NCBI RefSeq assembly: GCF_000710615.1
Contig: NZ_JDTH01000001.1
Span: forward strand, 124,001-188,000
DNA: 64,000 nucleotides
Source: Haladaptatus cibarius D43
GTDB taxonomy: Archaea > Halobacteriota > Halobacteria > Halobacteriales > Haladaptataceae
Reading direction: 5' to 3'
Part shown: positions 36,025 to 45,672 of the stretch, piece by piece
Position numbering within the stretch: position 1 is the first letter of the stretch
Layout of the letters: the number at the start of each line of letters is the position of its first letter
Notes under the pieces: generated by a model
What the model was told of the DNA's origin: nothing
Seen by the model: the letters and a program-made list of their open reading frames with translations, nothing else
Databases searched by the model: none
Program-made: the position numbers and the translations under genes

Positions 36025-36999
36025 CTATCCGGCAGATTTCGGTGTCGTTTCCACAGCCACATCTAACCCTTTTGCCACGTCTGCGAGCAACGAGCCTTTC
36101 ACCTCCTCGACACGGGATTCGATAACCGCGACGACCGGTTCCTCGAAGGCGTCTCGAATATGCTCGATTCGCTCGCGTTCGGTTCGACAGCGGTCACGAA
36201 GGTATTTCGCGCCTCTTCCGGATTCGTCCGCGTCGGGTTCCGGTGTGACCTTGTTGATGACGAGTCCGGAGACGGCGAGGTCGTACTCGGTCAATTCTTC
36301 CACAGCACGACTCGTTTCACGAATCGATAACTCGTCCGGATTGAGCACGAGGAAGTACGCCGACTCGGTGCGAAGCACCTCGCCAGCGAACTCGAACATC
36401 TCTTTTCGTTCCTGCAGGCGGGCGATAATCGGGTCGCCTTCCGCCATTCGTCGCGGTTCTCGGCCACCGATTGCCGCTTTCTCGTACAGGTCGATGCTTC
36501 GTTTGCGCTTGTGAAGCAGGCGTTCTATCCACCCTTCGAGGAACTCGGGCAGTGAAAGCAGTCGAAGCGTCCCACCTGTCGGCGATGTGTCGAATACAAC
36601 GCGGTCGTACTCTTCGGAATTTTGCATCACGTCTACGAATCGGTCGAACAGCGCGGATTCGTGCGCGCCGGGCGTCTGATGCGACATCTCGATTTGCCGG
36701 TCGATTGCGTTGACCATCCCCGGACTCACTTGGTCGCCCATCGCCCGTTTAATCTCCATCAGGTGGTTTTCGACCTCCTGTTCGGGGTCGATTTCCATCG
36801 CCCAGAGGTTGTCGTGGCCATCGACCGGGGCGGGTTCGTCGCCGAACTGCTGGTCAAACACGTCGGAGGTGCTGTGTGCCGGGTCGGTCGAAACGACGAG
36901 CGTTTTCAGCCCCGCATTCGCGCTTTTGAGGCCGTAGGCGCTGGAAACCGTTGTCTTTCCGACGCCACCCTTCCCGCCGAAGAAAACGAACTTCTTCAT
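36025..36999 (-). CDS. ArsA/Get3-type ATPase
   Basis: 324 aa. Deviant Walker A GGKGGVGKTT (9-18), switch I TDPAHSTSDVF, and switch II VVFDTSPTGGTLRLLSLPEFL. It is a single ATPase unit, as in eukaryotic Get3 rather than the doubled bacterial ArsA. The CxxC dimer motif of Get3 is absent. It may deliver tail-anchored proteins or act in arsenite handling; no ars genes lie nearby, which favours the former. The 98-aa gene lies 21 bp upstream. Confidence 0.9.
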   Translation of the reverse strand: MKKFVFFGGKGGVGKTTVSSAYGLKSANAGLKTLVVSTDPAHSTSDVFDQQFGDEPAPVDGHDNLWAMEIDPEQEVENHLMEIKRAMGDQVSPGMVNAIDRQIEMSHQTPGAHESALFDRFVDVMQNSEEYDRVVFDTSPTGGTLRLLSLPEFLEGWIERLLHKRKRSIDLYEKAAIGGREPRRMAEGDPIIARLQERKEMFEFAGEVLRTESAYFLVLNPDELSIRETSRAVEELTEYDLAVSGLVINKVTPEPDADESGRGAKYLRDRCRTERERIEHIRDAFEEPVVAVIESRVEEVKGSLLADVAKGLDVAVETTPKSAG

Positions 37000-37020
37000 G
37001 GTAGAACTCTCTCCATCGTG

Positions 37021-37317
37021 CTAGAAGTGATACTGCTGACCCTTGCGTTCGATGAGCGATTCGCGGTCCCACATCCGGCGTTCCCACGCCTCGAACTCGT
37101 CAGTCAGATACGGAAGCAGTTCGGCGGTGTAGTACGAAATCGGACTCGGGACGCCGAACACGTCGGGAAAGCACGCGAGCATGAATTCGTCCTCTACGTC
37201 CTCGGCTTCTTTCTCTATCAATTCATACGCCGGGTGAGAAATCATCCCGTGATAGAGGCCGCGAAGCCACTCCGAGACGTGCCGCCGATACGTCTCGATT
37301 TTGTCCGCTAGTGACAT
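37021..37317 (-). CDS. Conserved small protein upstream of the ArsA/Get3 gene
   Basis: 98 aa, mostly helical and charged: MSLADKIETYRRHVSEWLRG, LYHGMISHPAYELIEKEAEDVEDEF, CFPDVFGVPSPISYYTAELLPYL. It is probably in an operon with the ATPase gene (21-bp gap). No known domain is recognised; an adaptor role is a guess. Confidence 0.75.
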   Translation of the reverse strand: MSLADKIETYRRHVSEWLRGLYHGMISHPAYELIEKEAEDVEDEFMLACFPDVFGVPSPISYYTAELLPYLTDEFEAWERRMWDRESLIERKGQQYHF

Positions 37318-37438
37318 ACTACCACAGTGTTGTCCTCGCTATTTAAGCAACCGGGTCGGGGAAGGACGACGAGCGAAGCAAACCGTCTCCTTCTGCGGAT
37401 ACGTTTAAGACGCTCCGGTTCGTGCGACGCGGTACCAG

Positions 37439-38671
37439 ATGAGCAAGGGTCGAATCCCGGTCACGATTCTAAGCGGTAATCTCGGCGCAGGTAAGACGAC
37501 GACGCTCAACCACCTCCTCGGCGAAAGCAGCGACAGGGACATCGCAGTGCTCGTCAACGATATGGGCACGATAAACGTCGATGCCGAACTGATACAGGAC
37601 GGCACCGAACTCACCGCCGAAGACGGCGTTGCAGAACTCTCAAACGGCTGTATCTGCTGTGAGTTGCAGGACGACCTCCGAACCGAGGTCAGCCGACTCG
37701 CCCGCGACTGGGAGTTCGACACCCTCGTCGTGGAATCTTCCGGCATCAGCGAACCCGCCCCAGTCGCCCGACTGTTCACGACCGAATCGCGCGCCGCGGC
37801 CCGATACGACGTGGATACGACGGTTACCCTCGTCAGTGCGCGCCAGTTCCGCGACTTCTTCGACGGCGACTCGCCGGTCGAACGAACCGAAACGGAGGAT
37901 GGTGAAACGCGCCCCCTTTCCGACCTCGTCATCGAGCAAATCGAATTTTGTGACGTGCTCGTGCTCAACAAATGCGACCTCGTTTCCGAGGAGGAACTGG
38001 ACGAAATCGAGGCGACCCTTCGCGCACTTCAACCCCGGGCGGAACTGATTCGAACCGAACACGGGCAAATTTCTCCCGACGCAGTCCTTCAACGCGGGCT
38101 GTTCGACAGGGATGCAGTCAGCGATTCGGCGGGGTGGAAACGAGCGATGGAACACGCTGGCGACCACGACCATTCCACTGACCACACTGATGACACGTCC
38201 GGCCACAATCACGCCCACCGCCATCCCGAGGAAACCTACGGCGTGTCGTCAGTCGCGTGTCGCCGCCGAAGACCGTTCCATCCCGAACGACTCGCCGACT
38301 TCTTCGAATCGCTTCCCGACGGCATCATCCGGGCGAAAGGGACGTTCTGGCTCGCCGGGCAAGAGTGGGTCATGAAGTACGGCCAAGCCGGGTCGTCCGC
38401 CCGCGTCGAAACCGCGGGCAAGTGGATTGCGAGCCTTCCCGAAATTGACCAGAAGCTCTACCGCGACAATCGCTCCGACCTCGATTGGGACGATGAATGG
38501 GGCGACCGCGAAACGAAACTCGTCTTTATCGGAACCGACTTCGACGAGGAGACGATTCCCTCCCGACTGGACGACTGCTTACTGACTGACGAGGAGATGG
38601 ACGCGGAGTGGGACGAGTTCGAAAATCCGTTTCCGCAGTCCGAAAACGGCCTGCTGACCTTCGGCGAATAA
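37439..38671 (+). CDS. CobW/COG0523 metal-chaperone GTPase
   Basis: 410 aa. P-loop GNLGAGKTTT (13-22), the metal-binding C-x-C-C motif in NGCICCELQDD (Cys71, 73, 74), ESSGISEP, and NKCD (177-180). A His-rich loop at about 239-262 has eight histidines, then a C-terminal CobW_C domain. Such GTPases deliver Zn or other divalent metals to enzymes. A TTTAAG box about 33 bp before the ATG may be its promoter. Confidence 0.92.
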   Translation: MSKGRIPVTILSGNLGAGKTTTLNHLLGESSDRDIAVLVNDMGTINVDAELIQDGTELTAEDGVAELSNGCICCELQDDLRTEVSRLARDWEFDTLVVESSGISEPAPVARLFTTESRAAARYDVDTTVTLVSARQFRDFFDGDSPVERTETEDGETRPLSDLVIEQIEFCDVLVLNKCDLVSEEELDEIEATLRALQPRAELIRTEHGQISPDAVLQRGLFDRDAVSDSAGWKRAMEHAGDHDHSTDHTDDTSGHNHAHRHPEETYGVSSVACRRRRPFHPERLADFFESLPDGIIRAKGTFWLAGQEWVMKYGQAGSSARVETAGKWIASLPEIDQKLYRDNRSDLDWDDEWGDRETKLVFIGTDFDEETIPSRLDDCLLTDEEMDAEWDEFENPFPQSENGLLTFGE

Positions 38672-38763
38672 TCGAAAGTGCGGCGTTTTCGTCCCGTGTC
38701 AAATCCTCCCGATGCTTCGGCCGTATCGTTAGCTTATAGCCACTCGCCACGCACGAATCGCAT

Positions 38764-39441
38764 ATGACTATCGAGCAGCGAGGTGACGCCCACCTCATCA
38801 CGCACGCGATGGCGAAGGACACGCTCTCGAAGATTCGAGACGAGAACACGGAACAAGTCGGTTTCCGCAAGGGCCTCGTCAAACTCGGCCGCATCTGTGG
38901 TTACGAAATCATCGACGGCGCGATGGATACGGAGTACGTTTCAATCAACACGCCACTCACCGAAACGACCGGCGAGCGCGTCAAAGGACTGGACAACGTC
39001 GTCATCATCAACGTTCTGCGCGCCGCGACGCCGTTCGTCGAAGGCCTGCTGAAGGCGTTCCCCCGAGCGAAACAGGGTGTCATCAGCGCTGGTCGGAACG
39101 AGGACGCCGGAATGAACGAGGACGGTGAGTTCCCCATCACCATCGACTACGTGAAACTCCCCGAAATCACGGAGAAGGATACGGTTATCGTGGCCGACCC
39201 GATGCTCGCAACCGGGAGCACGATGTGCGCAGTTCTCGAAGAAGTCCTGAACGAGCAACCGAATCCCGAGAACTTCTTCGTTCTCTCGGCGGTCAGCGCC
39301 CCCGACGGCCTGCTCAACGTTCACGAGAAGTTTCCGGAAGCAGATTTGCTGACCGTGAGTATCGACGACCGACTCAACGACGACGGCTTCATCGTCCCCG
39401 GACTGGGCGATGCAGGTGACCGCGCGTTCCGCACGACGTAA
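38764..39441 (+). CDS. upp: Uracil phosphoribosyltransferase
   Basis: 225 aa. It converts uracil and PRPP to UMP in pyrimidine salvage. The PRPP loop [12 protein letters not shown] and the uracil-binding C-terminus [19 protein letters not shown] are intact. The N-terminal part has [18 protein letters not shown]. Full length for the family. Confidence 0.96.
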   Translation: MTIEQRGDAHLITHAMAKDTLSKIRDENTEQVGFRKGLVKLGRICGYEIIDGAMDTEYVSINTPLTETTGERVKGLDNVVIINVLRAATPFVEGLLKAFPRAKQGVISAGRNEDAGMNEDGEFPITIDYVKLPEITEKDTVIVADPMLATGSTMCAVLEEVLNEQPNPENFFVLSAVSAPDGLLNVHEKFPEADLLTVSIDDRLNDDGFIVPGLGDAGDRAFRTT

Positions 39442-39537
39442 CTCTCTCGCTATCCGACTTTTCCTCGCTAATCCAACCATCAGCGACGGCTCACGAATGA
39501 GATAGAAATATTTCACTTTCTGTCGTCTCCGTTTGCG

Positions 39538-40405
39538 ATGGCCAACGCGACCGTCTGCCCGACCTACGATTTCGACGCAGTGTCCGTCTGGATACACACC
39601 TTCGGGACGTCAGACGCACCGACACAACTGTCCCGCGGAATCTACGGCGCGTGGGTCGGCGCGCCGACCCACGCGCCTCCTCGACCTGCACGACAAACAC
39701 GACATTCCGGCGACGTGGCTCGTCCCCGGGCACACGATAGAAAGCTTTCCCGACCGCGTCGGAAAAGTTCACGACCGAGGCTACGACGTGCAGTGCCACG
39801 GCTGGCGGCACGTCAATCCTGCCTCCTTCGACAGCAAGGAAGCGGAGCAGTCCGAATACGAACGCGCGATTTCCAACATCGAGGACGTGACGGAAATCAA
39901 CCGGATTTCGCTTGCCTGCGTGGGAGTTTTCGGATCACACGCTCGAAATCATCGAGGAACTTGGCTTCGAATGGGATTCGAGCCAGATGGGCAACGATTT
40001 CGCGCCGTACCATCTCCGCAGAAACTGGAAGGCACCCGATTCAGACCCCTTCGAACTCGGTGACTCGACCGACATCATCGAAATCCCGATTTCGTGGAAG
40101 CGGGCCGACTTCCCGGTGCTGATGTTCGTCTGGGAACAGTCGATTTTGTGGGATACGCGAACGAACGAGCTGTTTTCGACCTCTAGAAAGCCCAATTCGA
40201 TTGGATGTACAAGAACGTAGAAAACGGGATTTTCACCCTCGCCATGCATCCGCAGGTCATCGGACAACCGCCACGGTCGCGACGATTGGAGGAGTTGATT
40301 CAGCACATGCAGACGAAACCGGGCGTCGAATTTGCCGATGTGGACACGGTCATAACGGAAATTTGGGATGGCGAGCGCGACGTTTTGGAAGTGATGGGAA
40401 CCTGA
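39538..40405 (+). pseudogene. Decayed polysaccharide deacetylase (NodB-like)
   Basis: The homology runs through three frames. The N-terminus MANATVCPTYDFDAVSVW reads from 39538 to about 39666. It moves to another frame for LLDLHDKHDIPATWLVPGHT and CHGWRHVNPASFDSKEAEQ, shifts at about 39905 to GFRLPAWEFSDHTLEIIEELG, and shifts again near 40148 to GYANERAVFDL. It then meets a TAG (40184-40186) where Trp is expected, and continues QFDWMYKNVENGIFTLAMHPQ to the true stop. Metal-site residues (Asp11, Asp13 region, H-G-W-x-H) remain visible. Three frameshifts plus one nonsense codon indicate a dead gene. Confidence 0.9.
39646..39677. repeat. Perfect 32-bp palindrome at the first frameshift of the pseudogene
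   Basis: GGCGCGTGGGTCGGCG is followed directly by its exact reverse complement. The reading frame breaks within the right arm. Removing seven bases (ACCCACG) restores the frame and leaves GAWVGAP-RLLDLHD. Confidence 0.95.
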
Positions 40406-40463
40406 TTCGGTTGCCGCGTTCCTCACGAAAAAGCCTATTCCGTACCACTACCTTCGCTCAACT

Positions 40464-40859
40464 ATGACAGATGAAGTCGCGCTTGCATTCGATGACTCCG
40501 ACCTGCTCCCTGCAATCGCCCAAGACGCGGACTCCGGTGACGTGCTGATGCTGGCCTATGTCTCGCCCGAAGCAGTCGAGCAAACCGTCGAAACCGGCCT
40601 CGCACACTACTACTCTAGAAGTCGGGACGAACTCTGGAAGAAAGGCGGCACCAGCGGCCACGTCCAACATGTCCAAGGCGTTCGTGTCGATTGCGACGGC
40701 GACACGTTTCTCTACCTCGTCGAACAAGAGGGCGGGGCCTGCCACACAGGCTATGAATCCTGCTTCTACCGCCAAATTGAGGAACTGAATGACGATGAAA
40801 CCGCCGAAACCGAAGTCGTCGCGGAGAAGGTGTACGACCCGGACGAAGTCTACGGATAA
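40464..40859 (+). CDS. hisI: Phosphoribosyl-AMP cyclohydrolase HisI
   Basis: 131 aa, step 3 of histidine synthesis. Metal motifs [14 protein letters not shown] and [14 protein letters not shown] supply the zinc cysteines and Mg aspartates. [16 protein letters not shown] is the conserved middle motif. No fused HisE. Full length. Confidence 0.96.
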   Translation: MTDEVALAFDDSDLLPAIAQDADSGDVLMLAYVSPEAVEQTVETGLAHYYSRSRDELWKKGGTSGHVQHVQGVRVDCDGDTFLYLVEQEGGACHTGYESCFYRQIEELNDDETAETEVVAEKVYDPDEVYG

Positions 40860-40868
40860 CGAAGTGCT

Positions 40869-41981
40869 ATGAGCGACCTACTCACTGACCTCCGGAACGC
40901 GGACGAAGCCTGCCGAGAGGCCGAATCTGCGGTTTCGGAGCACGGAAAAACACGAATCGAGGCAGTCGCCGACGCCCACGACCGCGCGATGAAACTGCTC
41001 AGTCGGTACGAAGGCAAAGCCACCGGAACCGGTGATTTCAAGTCGTTTGTGGAGTTTCAAGGCCAATTCGCGGATTTGGTCGAAAACCTTCCCGACGACC
41101 TGCCCGCCCGCGAGTCCTTCGAACGGGCGGAGGACATTTCTGACAAACGACGCCTCAGCGAGGACGATTTCGACCGGATTCGGCAGACGCTCGAACCCGC
41201 CGACGAAATCGCATCTTCCCTCGACGAACGCCGGGAAGCCAAAAAGCGATACCACGACGTGCGCCGCTCCGTCGCCGACAGAATCGCCGAACTGGACGAC
41301 AAAATTGACGATTTGGAACGGCTACAGGAGTTAGGCGAAGCCGACTTGGACGCCCCGACGGAGGAGTTAAGAGAACCAATCCAAGCCGCGGACGACGCGA
41401 TTTCGTCTGCCTTCGTCGCGTTCAAACGTGATTCGAGCGCCCGGGGGGTGATGCACTTTCTCACCGCAACCGAACAGTATCCGCTGGTCGAGTTCGATTC
41501 GCCGCCGGAGGAACTCAGAAGCCACCTGCTCGAAAACAAGGTTGGCGAGAAGTCGATCCCGGATTTACTCCAACTCGCCCGCTACTCCCGGTCAAAACTC
41601 GACCACTACGTCTCCGACCCCGCTGAACTGAAACGCGCCGTCTCCACGAACGAAACGTATCTCGACCGACTCGACGCAGACCCACTCCTTATTGGCTGGC
41701 CGCCAGCCCCCGCCAACGAACTCCGTTGGTGGTGTGAAGAAGCGATTCGCGTTGCAGACCGCTTCGCGCCCGCGGAAGCGGTCGCTCGCCTCCGTGAAGT
41801 CCAGCGACTCACGCACGATTCGCGGTTCGACACGCTACGAATCGCGGCACAAGCACGGGCAGAGTTGACTGACGAGGAACGGGAGCGACTCGCCCGCGGT
41901 GCTGTTGAGGACAAACTACGACAGATTCGTGAGCGAAAAACGGAACTGAACGACGCGCTCTCGGATTATCCGAAGCGATAA
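40869..41981 (+). CDS. Haloarchaeal coiled-coil protein (DUF7118-like)
   Basis: 370 aa, almost all helical, acidic, with coiled-coil stretches (e.g. AKKRYHDVRRSVADRIAELD, KIDDLERLQELGEADLDAP). A conserved-looking part is PLLIGWPPAPANELRWWCEEA. It begins 9 bp after hisI and may be cotranscribed. Function unknown; family number from memory. Confidence 0.7.
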   Translation: MSDLLTDLRNADEACREAESAVSEHGKTRIEAVADAHDRAMKLLSRYEGKATGTGDFKSFVEFQGQFADLVENLPDDLPARESFERAEDISDKRRLSEDDFDRIRQTLEPADEIASSLDERREAKKRYHDVRRSVADRIAELDDKIDDLERLQELGEADLDAPTEELREPIQAADDAISSAFVAFKRDSSARGVMHFLTATEQYPLVEFDSPPEELRSHLLENKVGEKSIPDLLQLARYSRSKLDHYVSDPAELKRAVSTNETYLDRLDADPLLIGWPPAPANELRWWCEEAIRVADRFAPAEAVARLREVQRLTHDSRFDTLRIAAQARAELTDEERERLARGAVEDKLRQIRERKTELNDALSDYPKR

Positions 41982-42001
41982 ACCCGACACAAGATTCGAC
42001 T

Positions 42002-43366
42002 TCAGACGCTCGCTTTTGCAATTCTCAGCGTGTCTTCCATCTCTTCGGAAAGCTCTTCGGCGCGGTGTTGCTCACGTGCCTCGGCGTAGATTCGAACTAT
42101 CGGTTCGGTGCCGCTGGGTCGCGCGAGTACCCATGCATCGCCGAAATCGAGTCGGTAGCCGTCGCGGGTGTTCAACTCCGCGTCGGACTCCTCCGCCTTT
42201 TGCTCGGCTGCAGAAAGCAGAGCGTCGTGTTCTGCGTCCGTCGTGTACGAGATGTTCGTCCGAATGTTGTGGTAGCCGCTGTACGGCTCTACGACTTCGC
42301 TGGCGGTTCGGTCAACCAGCAGTTCGAGGAACTTCGCTGCGGTGTAGGCTCCGTCGCGGGTCAGACGATAGTTCGGGAAGAAGATGCCACCGTTGCCCTC
42401 GCCAGCGACCGGAACCGAGACGTTCTGGTCTTGTAGTTCGCGGATTCGGGTGATGATGTTCGTACTGCCGATTGGCGTCAGTTCGAGCGTCGAACCGGTT
42501 TCGCGGGCCACGTCCACGAGGCGCTGAGAGACGTTGACTGCAGAAACCACAGCATCGCCGGGTTCCAGTTGTGCGGCGGAGAGCGCGGCTAGTGTGGCGT
42601 CGCCTTCGATGTAGTCGCCGTTTTCGTCGTAGAAAATGGCGCGATCTGCGTCCCCGTCGTGTGCGATTCCGACATCTGCGTCGGTCGATTCGACCAATCG
42701 GCCGAGGTCGCGGAGGTTCTTCGGAACCGGTTCCGGATTGCGTCCGGGGAAGTGACCGTCTGGTTGGCTGTTCGCCGTGACGACCTCACAGCCGAGTTTT
42801 CGGAAGAATTCGGGCGAGGTGAGCGACCCTGCTCCGTGTCCGGGGTCGAGTGCGATGGTCAGGTTCGCGTCGGCAATTTTCTCGGTGTCGATGTGTTCGA
42901 GCAGTTGCGAGACGTACCAGTCGCGGGCGTCTTCGATGTGGTGGCTGTGTCCCGTTTCGCTCCAGCGAACTTCTTCGAACGCTTCGGTCAGGAATTTGTC
43001 TTCGATGCGCTCTAAACTCCCGACGGCGAGTTCGATACCGTCCTCGCCGATGAGTTTCACGCCGTTGTACTCCGGCGGGTTGTGACTCGCGGTTATCATC
43101 AACGCCGGAACGCCCTCTCGTTCCGTGTAGGCCTGTGCCCCGGGCGTCGGCACGACACCGAGTCGGTCCACGTCTGCTCCGATACTGGCCAACCCGCTGG
43201 CGGCGGCGTCGGCGAGCATGTCGCCGGTAGCCCGCGTATCTCGGGCGAGAGCGACTCGGTCGGAGCGCCACACCGTCCCTGCCGCTTTCGCAATCTTGAG
43301 CACGAACTCGGGGGTCAACTCGTCGTTTGCGACCCCTCGCGTTCCACTCGACCCGAACACCTTCAT
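42002..43366 (-). CDS. glmM: Phosphohexomutase (phosphoglucosamine/phosphomannomutase type)
   Basis: 454 aa. The active phosphoserine Ser94 lies in ITASHNPPEYNG, the Mg loop is DGDADR (237-242), the sugar loop GEGNGGIFF and the phosphate loop RPSGTEPIVRIY. The start MKVFGSSGTRG (43366) is the family start. GlmM versus ManB cannot be told apart from sequence here, so the symbol is tentative. Confidence 0.87.
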   Translation of the reverse strand: MKVFGSSGTRGVANDELTPEFVLKIAKAAGTVWRSDRVALARDTRATGDMLADAAASGLASIGADVDRLGVVPTPGAQAYTEREGVPALMITASHNPPEYNGVKLIGEDGIELAVGSLERIEDKFLTEAFEEVRWSETGHSHHIEDARDWYVSQLLEHIDTEKIADANLTIALDPGHGAGSLTSPEFFRKLGCEVVTANSQPDGHFPGRNPEPVPKNLRDLGRLVESTDADVGIAHDGDADRAIFYDENGDYIEGDATLAALSAAQLEPGDAVVSAVNVSQRLVDVARETGSTLELTPIGSTNIITRIRELQDQNVSVPVAGEGNGGIFFPNYRLTRDGAYTAAKFLELLVDRTASEVVEPYSGYHNIRTNISYTTDAEHDALLSAAEQKAEESDAELNTRDGYRLDFGDAWVLARPSGTEPIVRIYAEAREQHRAEELSEEMEDTLRIAKASV

Positions 43367-43413
43367 ATGCGGTTCTGCGGATTCTGTGTTCAAAGAGATT
43401 CCGAATACCGGTG

Positions 43414-44691
43414 CTACTCCGCCTCTGCCGGGCGTCCCGTGACCGCTTTGACCGGTGATTCCCACGCCAGGACGACGAACGAACCGACTATCAACACCCC
43501 GCCAGCGGCCGCGAGCGCAGTGAGCGGCGACGTTACGTCCGAAATCACGCCGCTCCCGAGTTGGAACGGAATGACCGTCACGGAACTCACCATGGCAAGT
43601 GCGGAGAGCACGGTTGCTCGTCCAAGGGTGTCGATTCTATCGTTGACGTACTGCGAGGCCAGCGAGCGCGTCGTTTCGGAAATTCCGCGAGCGAACAGGA
43701 ATGCCGGAATCGCTAGAATCGGCGTCGTCCAAAGCGCGATGAGTCCGATTCCGACGACGAAGGGAATCACGAGGAACCAGCGCCGGAGTCCGACACGCTC
43801 CCGAATCGTTCCGGTATGATAGCTCAACCCGGCCGAAAGAAGGCTGATAGCCGCGTAAAACCAGCCCAGAAGCGGTTCGACCTCACCCTGTGGAACCCCA
43901 ATCTGCGGAAGAACGGTTTCGAGAACCGGCTGAACGTACATGAAGACGAGATACGAAACCGCAGAAAACAGGACGAAGTAGTACACTACGAACGAACGCA
44001 ATCTGGGGTGTGAAAGCGTCTCGCCGATGACGCCGACCGCTTCCCGCAGGCCGAGTTCATCGGCGTCGCTTTCCTCGTAACTCGCCGGTTCTTCCCAACT
44101 CAACAGAATCGGAATCCCTGCGCCCGATACCACTGCTGCAACTAGAAACGGATACGAGAGGTCGATGTCGCCGAGATAACCGCCAGCAACGCTGCCGACG
44201 ACGCCGACTAGCAGGGCGACGGACTGTCCCCGCCCCCGAATGTGTGCGAATCGGTCTTCCGATAGTTCGTCTGCGAGCGTATCATAAAGCCATGCGTCGT
44301 CGCTTCCCGACCGGAAGTTGTATCCCATCGACCAGCAGGTGTACAGCACGGCGAGTTCGAGGAACGTTTCCGCGAAGCCGATTCCGACGAGCGTAACCGT
44401 GATAATTCCGGTTCCGACGAGCAGGCTGTTTCTGCGCCCGATTCGGTCGCCGACGTAGCCCGTGGGAATTTCCCCCAGAACGGTCGTGACGTTGTAAATC
44501 CCTTCGAGAAGCGCGATAGCGGTGAAATCCACGCCGAGCGAGAGAAAGTAGAGATACATTATCGGGCGGTAGAACTCGACCGCTTTGGTCGCCTTGTAGG
44601 CGTAGTAAAGCCCGATATTTCGACTCAAATCCCACACAGGAAAGCAAAGACACTGCTGTTCTGAAACCGTTCTGCGCAAGCAATTGCACAT
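43414..44691 (-). CDS. MFS transporter
   Basis: 425 aa, about 12 spans. The MFS signature is GYVGDRIGRRNSLLVGTG after the second span. The early part reads LYYAYKATKAVEFYRPIMYLYF, typical of the haloarchaeal MFS group. ATG 44691 yields an odd cysteine-rich N-terminus (MCNCLRRTVSEQQCLCFPVW); a GTG at the later Val before WDLSRN is an alternative start. Cargo unknown. Divergent from the HTH gene. Confidence 0.85.
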   Translation of the reverse strand: MCNCLRRTVSEQQCLCFPVWDLSRNIGLYYAYKATKAVEFYRPIMYLYFLSLGVDFTAIALLEGIYNVTTVLGEIPTGYVGDRIGRRNSLLVGTGIITVTLVGIGFAETFLELAVLYTCWSMGYNFRSGSDDAWLYDTLADELSEDRFAHIRGRGQSVALLVGVVGSVAGGYLGDIDLSYPFLVAAVVSGAGIPILLSWEEPASYEESDADELGLREAVGVIGETLSHPRLRSFVVYYFVLFSAVSYLVFMYVQPVLETVLPQIGVPQGEVEPLLGWFYAAISLLSAGLSYHTGTIRERVGLRRWFLVIPFVVGIGLIALWTTPILAIPAFLFARGISETTRSLASQYVNDRIDTLGRATVLSALAMVSSVTVIPFQLGSGVISDVTSPLTALAAAGGVLIVGSFVVLAWESPVKAVTGRPAEAE

Positions 44692-44746
44692 AGAATACTG
44701 ACATCTTTTCGGGAGAGATATACATCCGACCGACGAACCGTTCCAC

Positions 44747-45616
44747 ATGGACGACGCCCGTCCGGACCCCGCCGACGCGCTCGCCGCAATCGGCAACGAG
44801 CGCCGGGTGTCGATGATATACGAACTCCAACAGGCGTTCCGCGAGGGCGAGCACGCACTTTCATACGCAGAACTCAAACGACGCGTCGGCGTGCGCGACA
44901 GTGGAAATTTCAACTACCACCTTCAGCGACTGGTCGGGCAGTACGTCCGGAAAACCGCGGATGGGTACACGCTCACCTACGCCGGGCGGAAAGTCGCAAG
45001 CGCGTTGACCGCCGGAATTTTCACGGAACAAGCGGACGGAACCACCCTTTCGGCACCCGGAACGTGCTACAACTGCCACGCCGAATCCCTCATCGCGCGA
45101 TACGAAGACGAGCGAATCTGCATCTCCTGTGCCGACTGCGGCGAGGAACTCCTCCACAATCCGTTTCCGCCCGCTCCGACCACCCGTCGGGACGACCTCC
45201 TCTCCGCCTTCGACGCGTGGACTCGTCGGTGGAACGCGCTCGCATTCGCGCGGACGTGTCCGGAATGTGGTTCCCAGATGGACGGAGAATTGACCGACGC
45301 CAATCCATCCCTCAGTATCGGCGATGTACCGTATCGACTCCGCGTGACCTGTCGAGAATGCTGGGCGATGTCGAACCTCCCGCTCGGTCTGCTCGTCCGT
45401 GACCATCCTCAAGTCGTCGGATTTCACGCGTCCCACGGCGTCGATATTGCGTCTATCCCATCGTGGAACCTCGATTGGGCGCTCCACCACGAATATCTCG
45501 GCGTCGTTTCTGATAAGCCACTCCGACTTCGACTGCGAATCCCGCTCGAAAACGAAGAACTCCAACTGACGTTCGACGACGAAGGAACCGTCGTTTCGAC
45601 CGAAGTCACGCGATAA
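44747..45616 (+). CDS. ArsR-like HTH protein with zinc-ribbon domain
   Basis: 289 aa. A winged helix occupies about 8-85 (DALAAIGNERRVSMIYELQQA, SGNFNYHLQRLVGQYVRKTADGYTL). Two zinc-type Cys pairs follow: CYNCHAE/CISCADCGEEL (about 106-135) and CPECGSQ/CRECWAM. The rest is a beta-rich domain. This is the haloarchaeal DUF7347/7351-type regulator arrangement. It may regulate the divergent MFS gene (55 bp between starts). Confidence 0.82.
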   Translation: MDDARPDPADALAAIGNERRVSMIYELQQAFREGEHALSYAELKRRVGVRDSGNFNYHLQRLVGQYVRKTADGYTLTYAGRKVASALTAGIFTEQADGTTLSAPGTCYNCHAESLIARYEDERICISCADCGEELLHNPFPPAPTTRRDDLLSAFDAWTRRWNALAFARTCPECGSQMDGELTDANPSLSIGDVPYRLRVTCRECWAMSNLPLGLLVRDHPQVVGFHASHGVDIASIPSWNLDWALHHEYLGVVSDKPLRLRLRIPLENEELQLTFDDEGTVVSTEVTR

Positions 45617-45672
45617 TCGAAATCGAGGTGGTAACCCGAACGTTTTCCCCGATTCGTATCGCTCATTCGGAT

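Noticed and set aside
39646-39677. Palindrome as a transcription terminator or insertion-sequence end
   Set aside because: It lies inside a formerly coding sequence, has no T-run or target duplication, and is explained by a 7-base insertion.
44692-44913. N-terminal extension of the MFS transporter
   Set aside because: It is antisense to the start of the HTH gene and Ser/Arg-rich.
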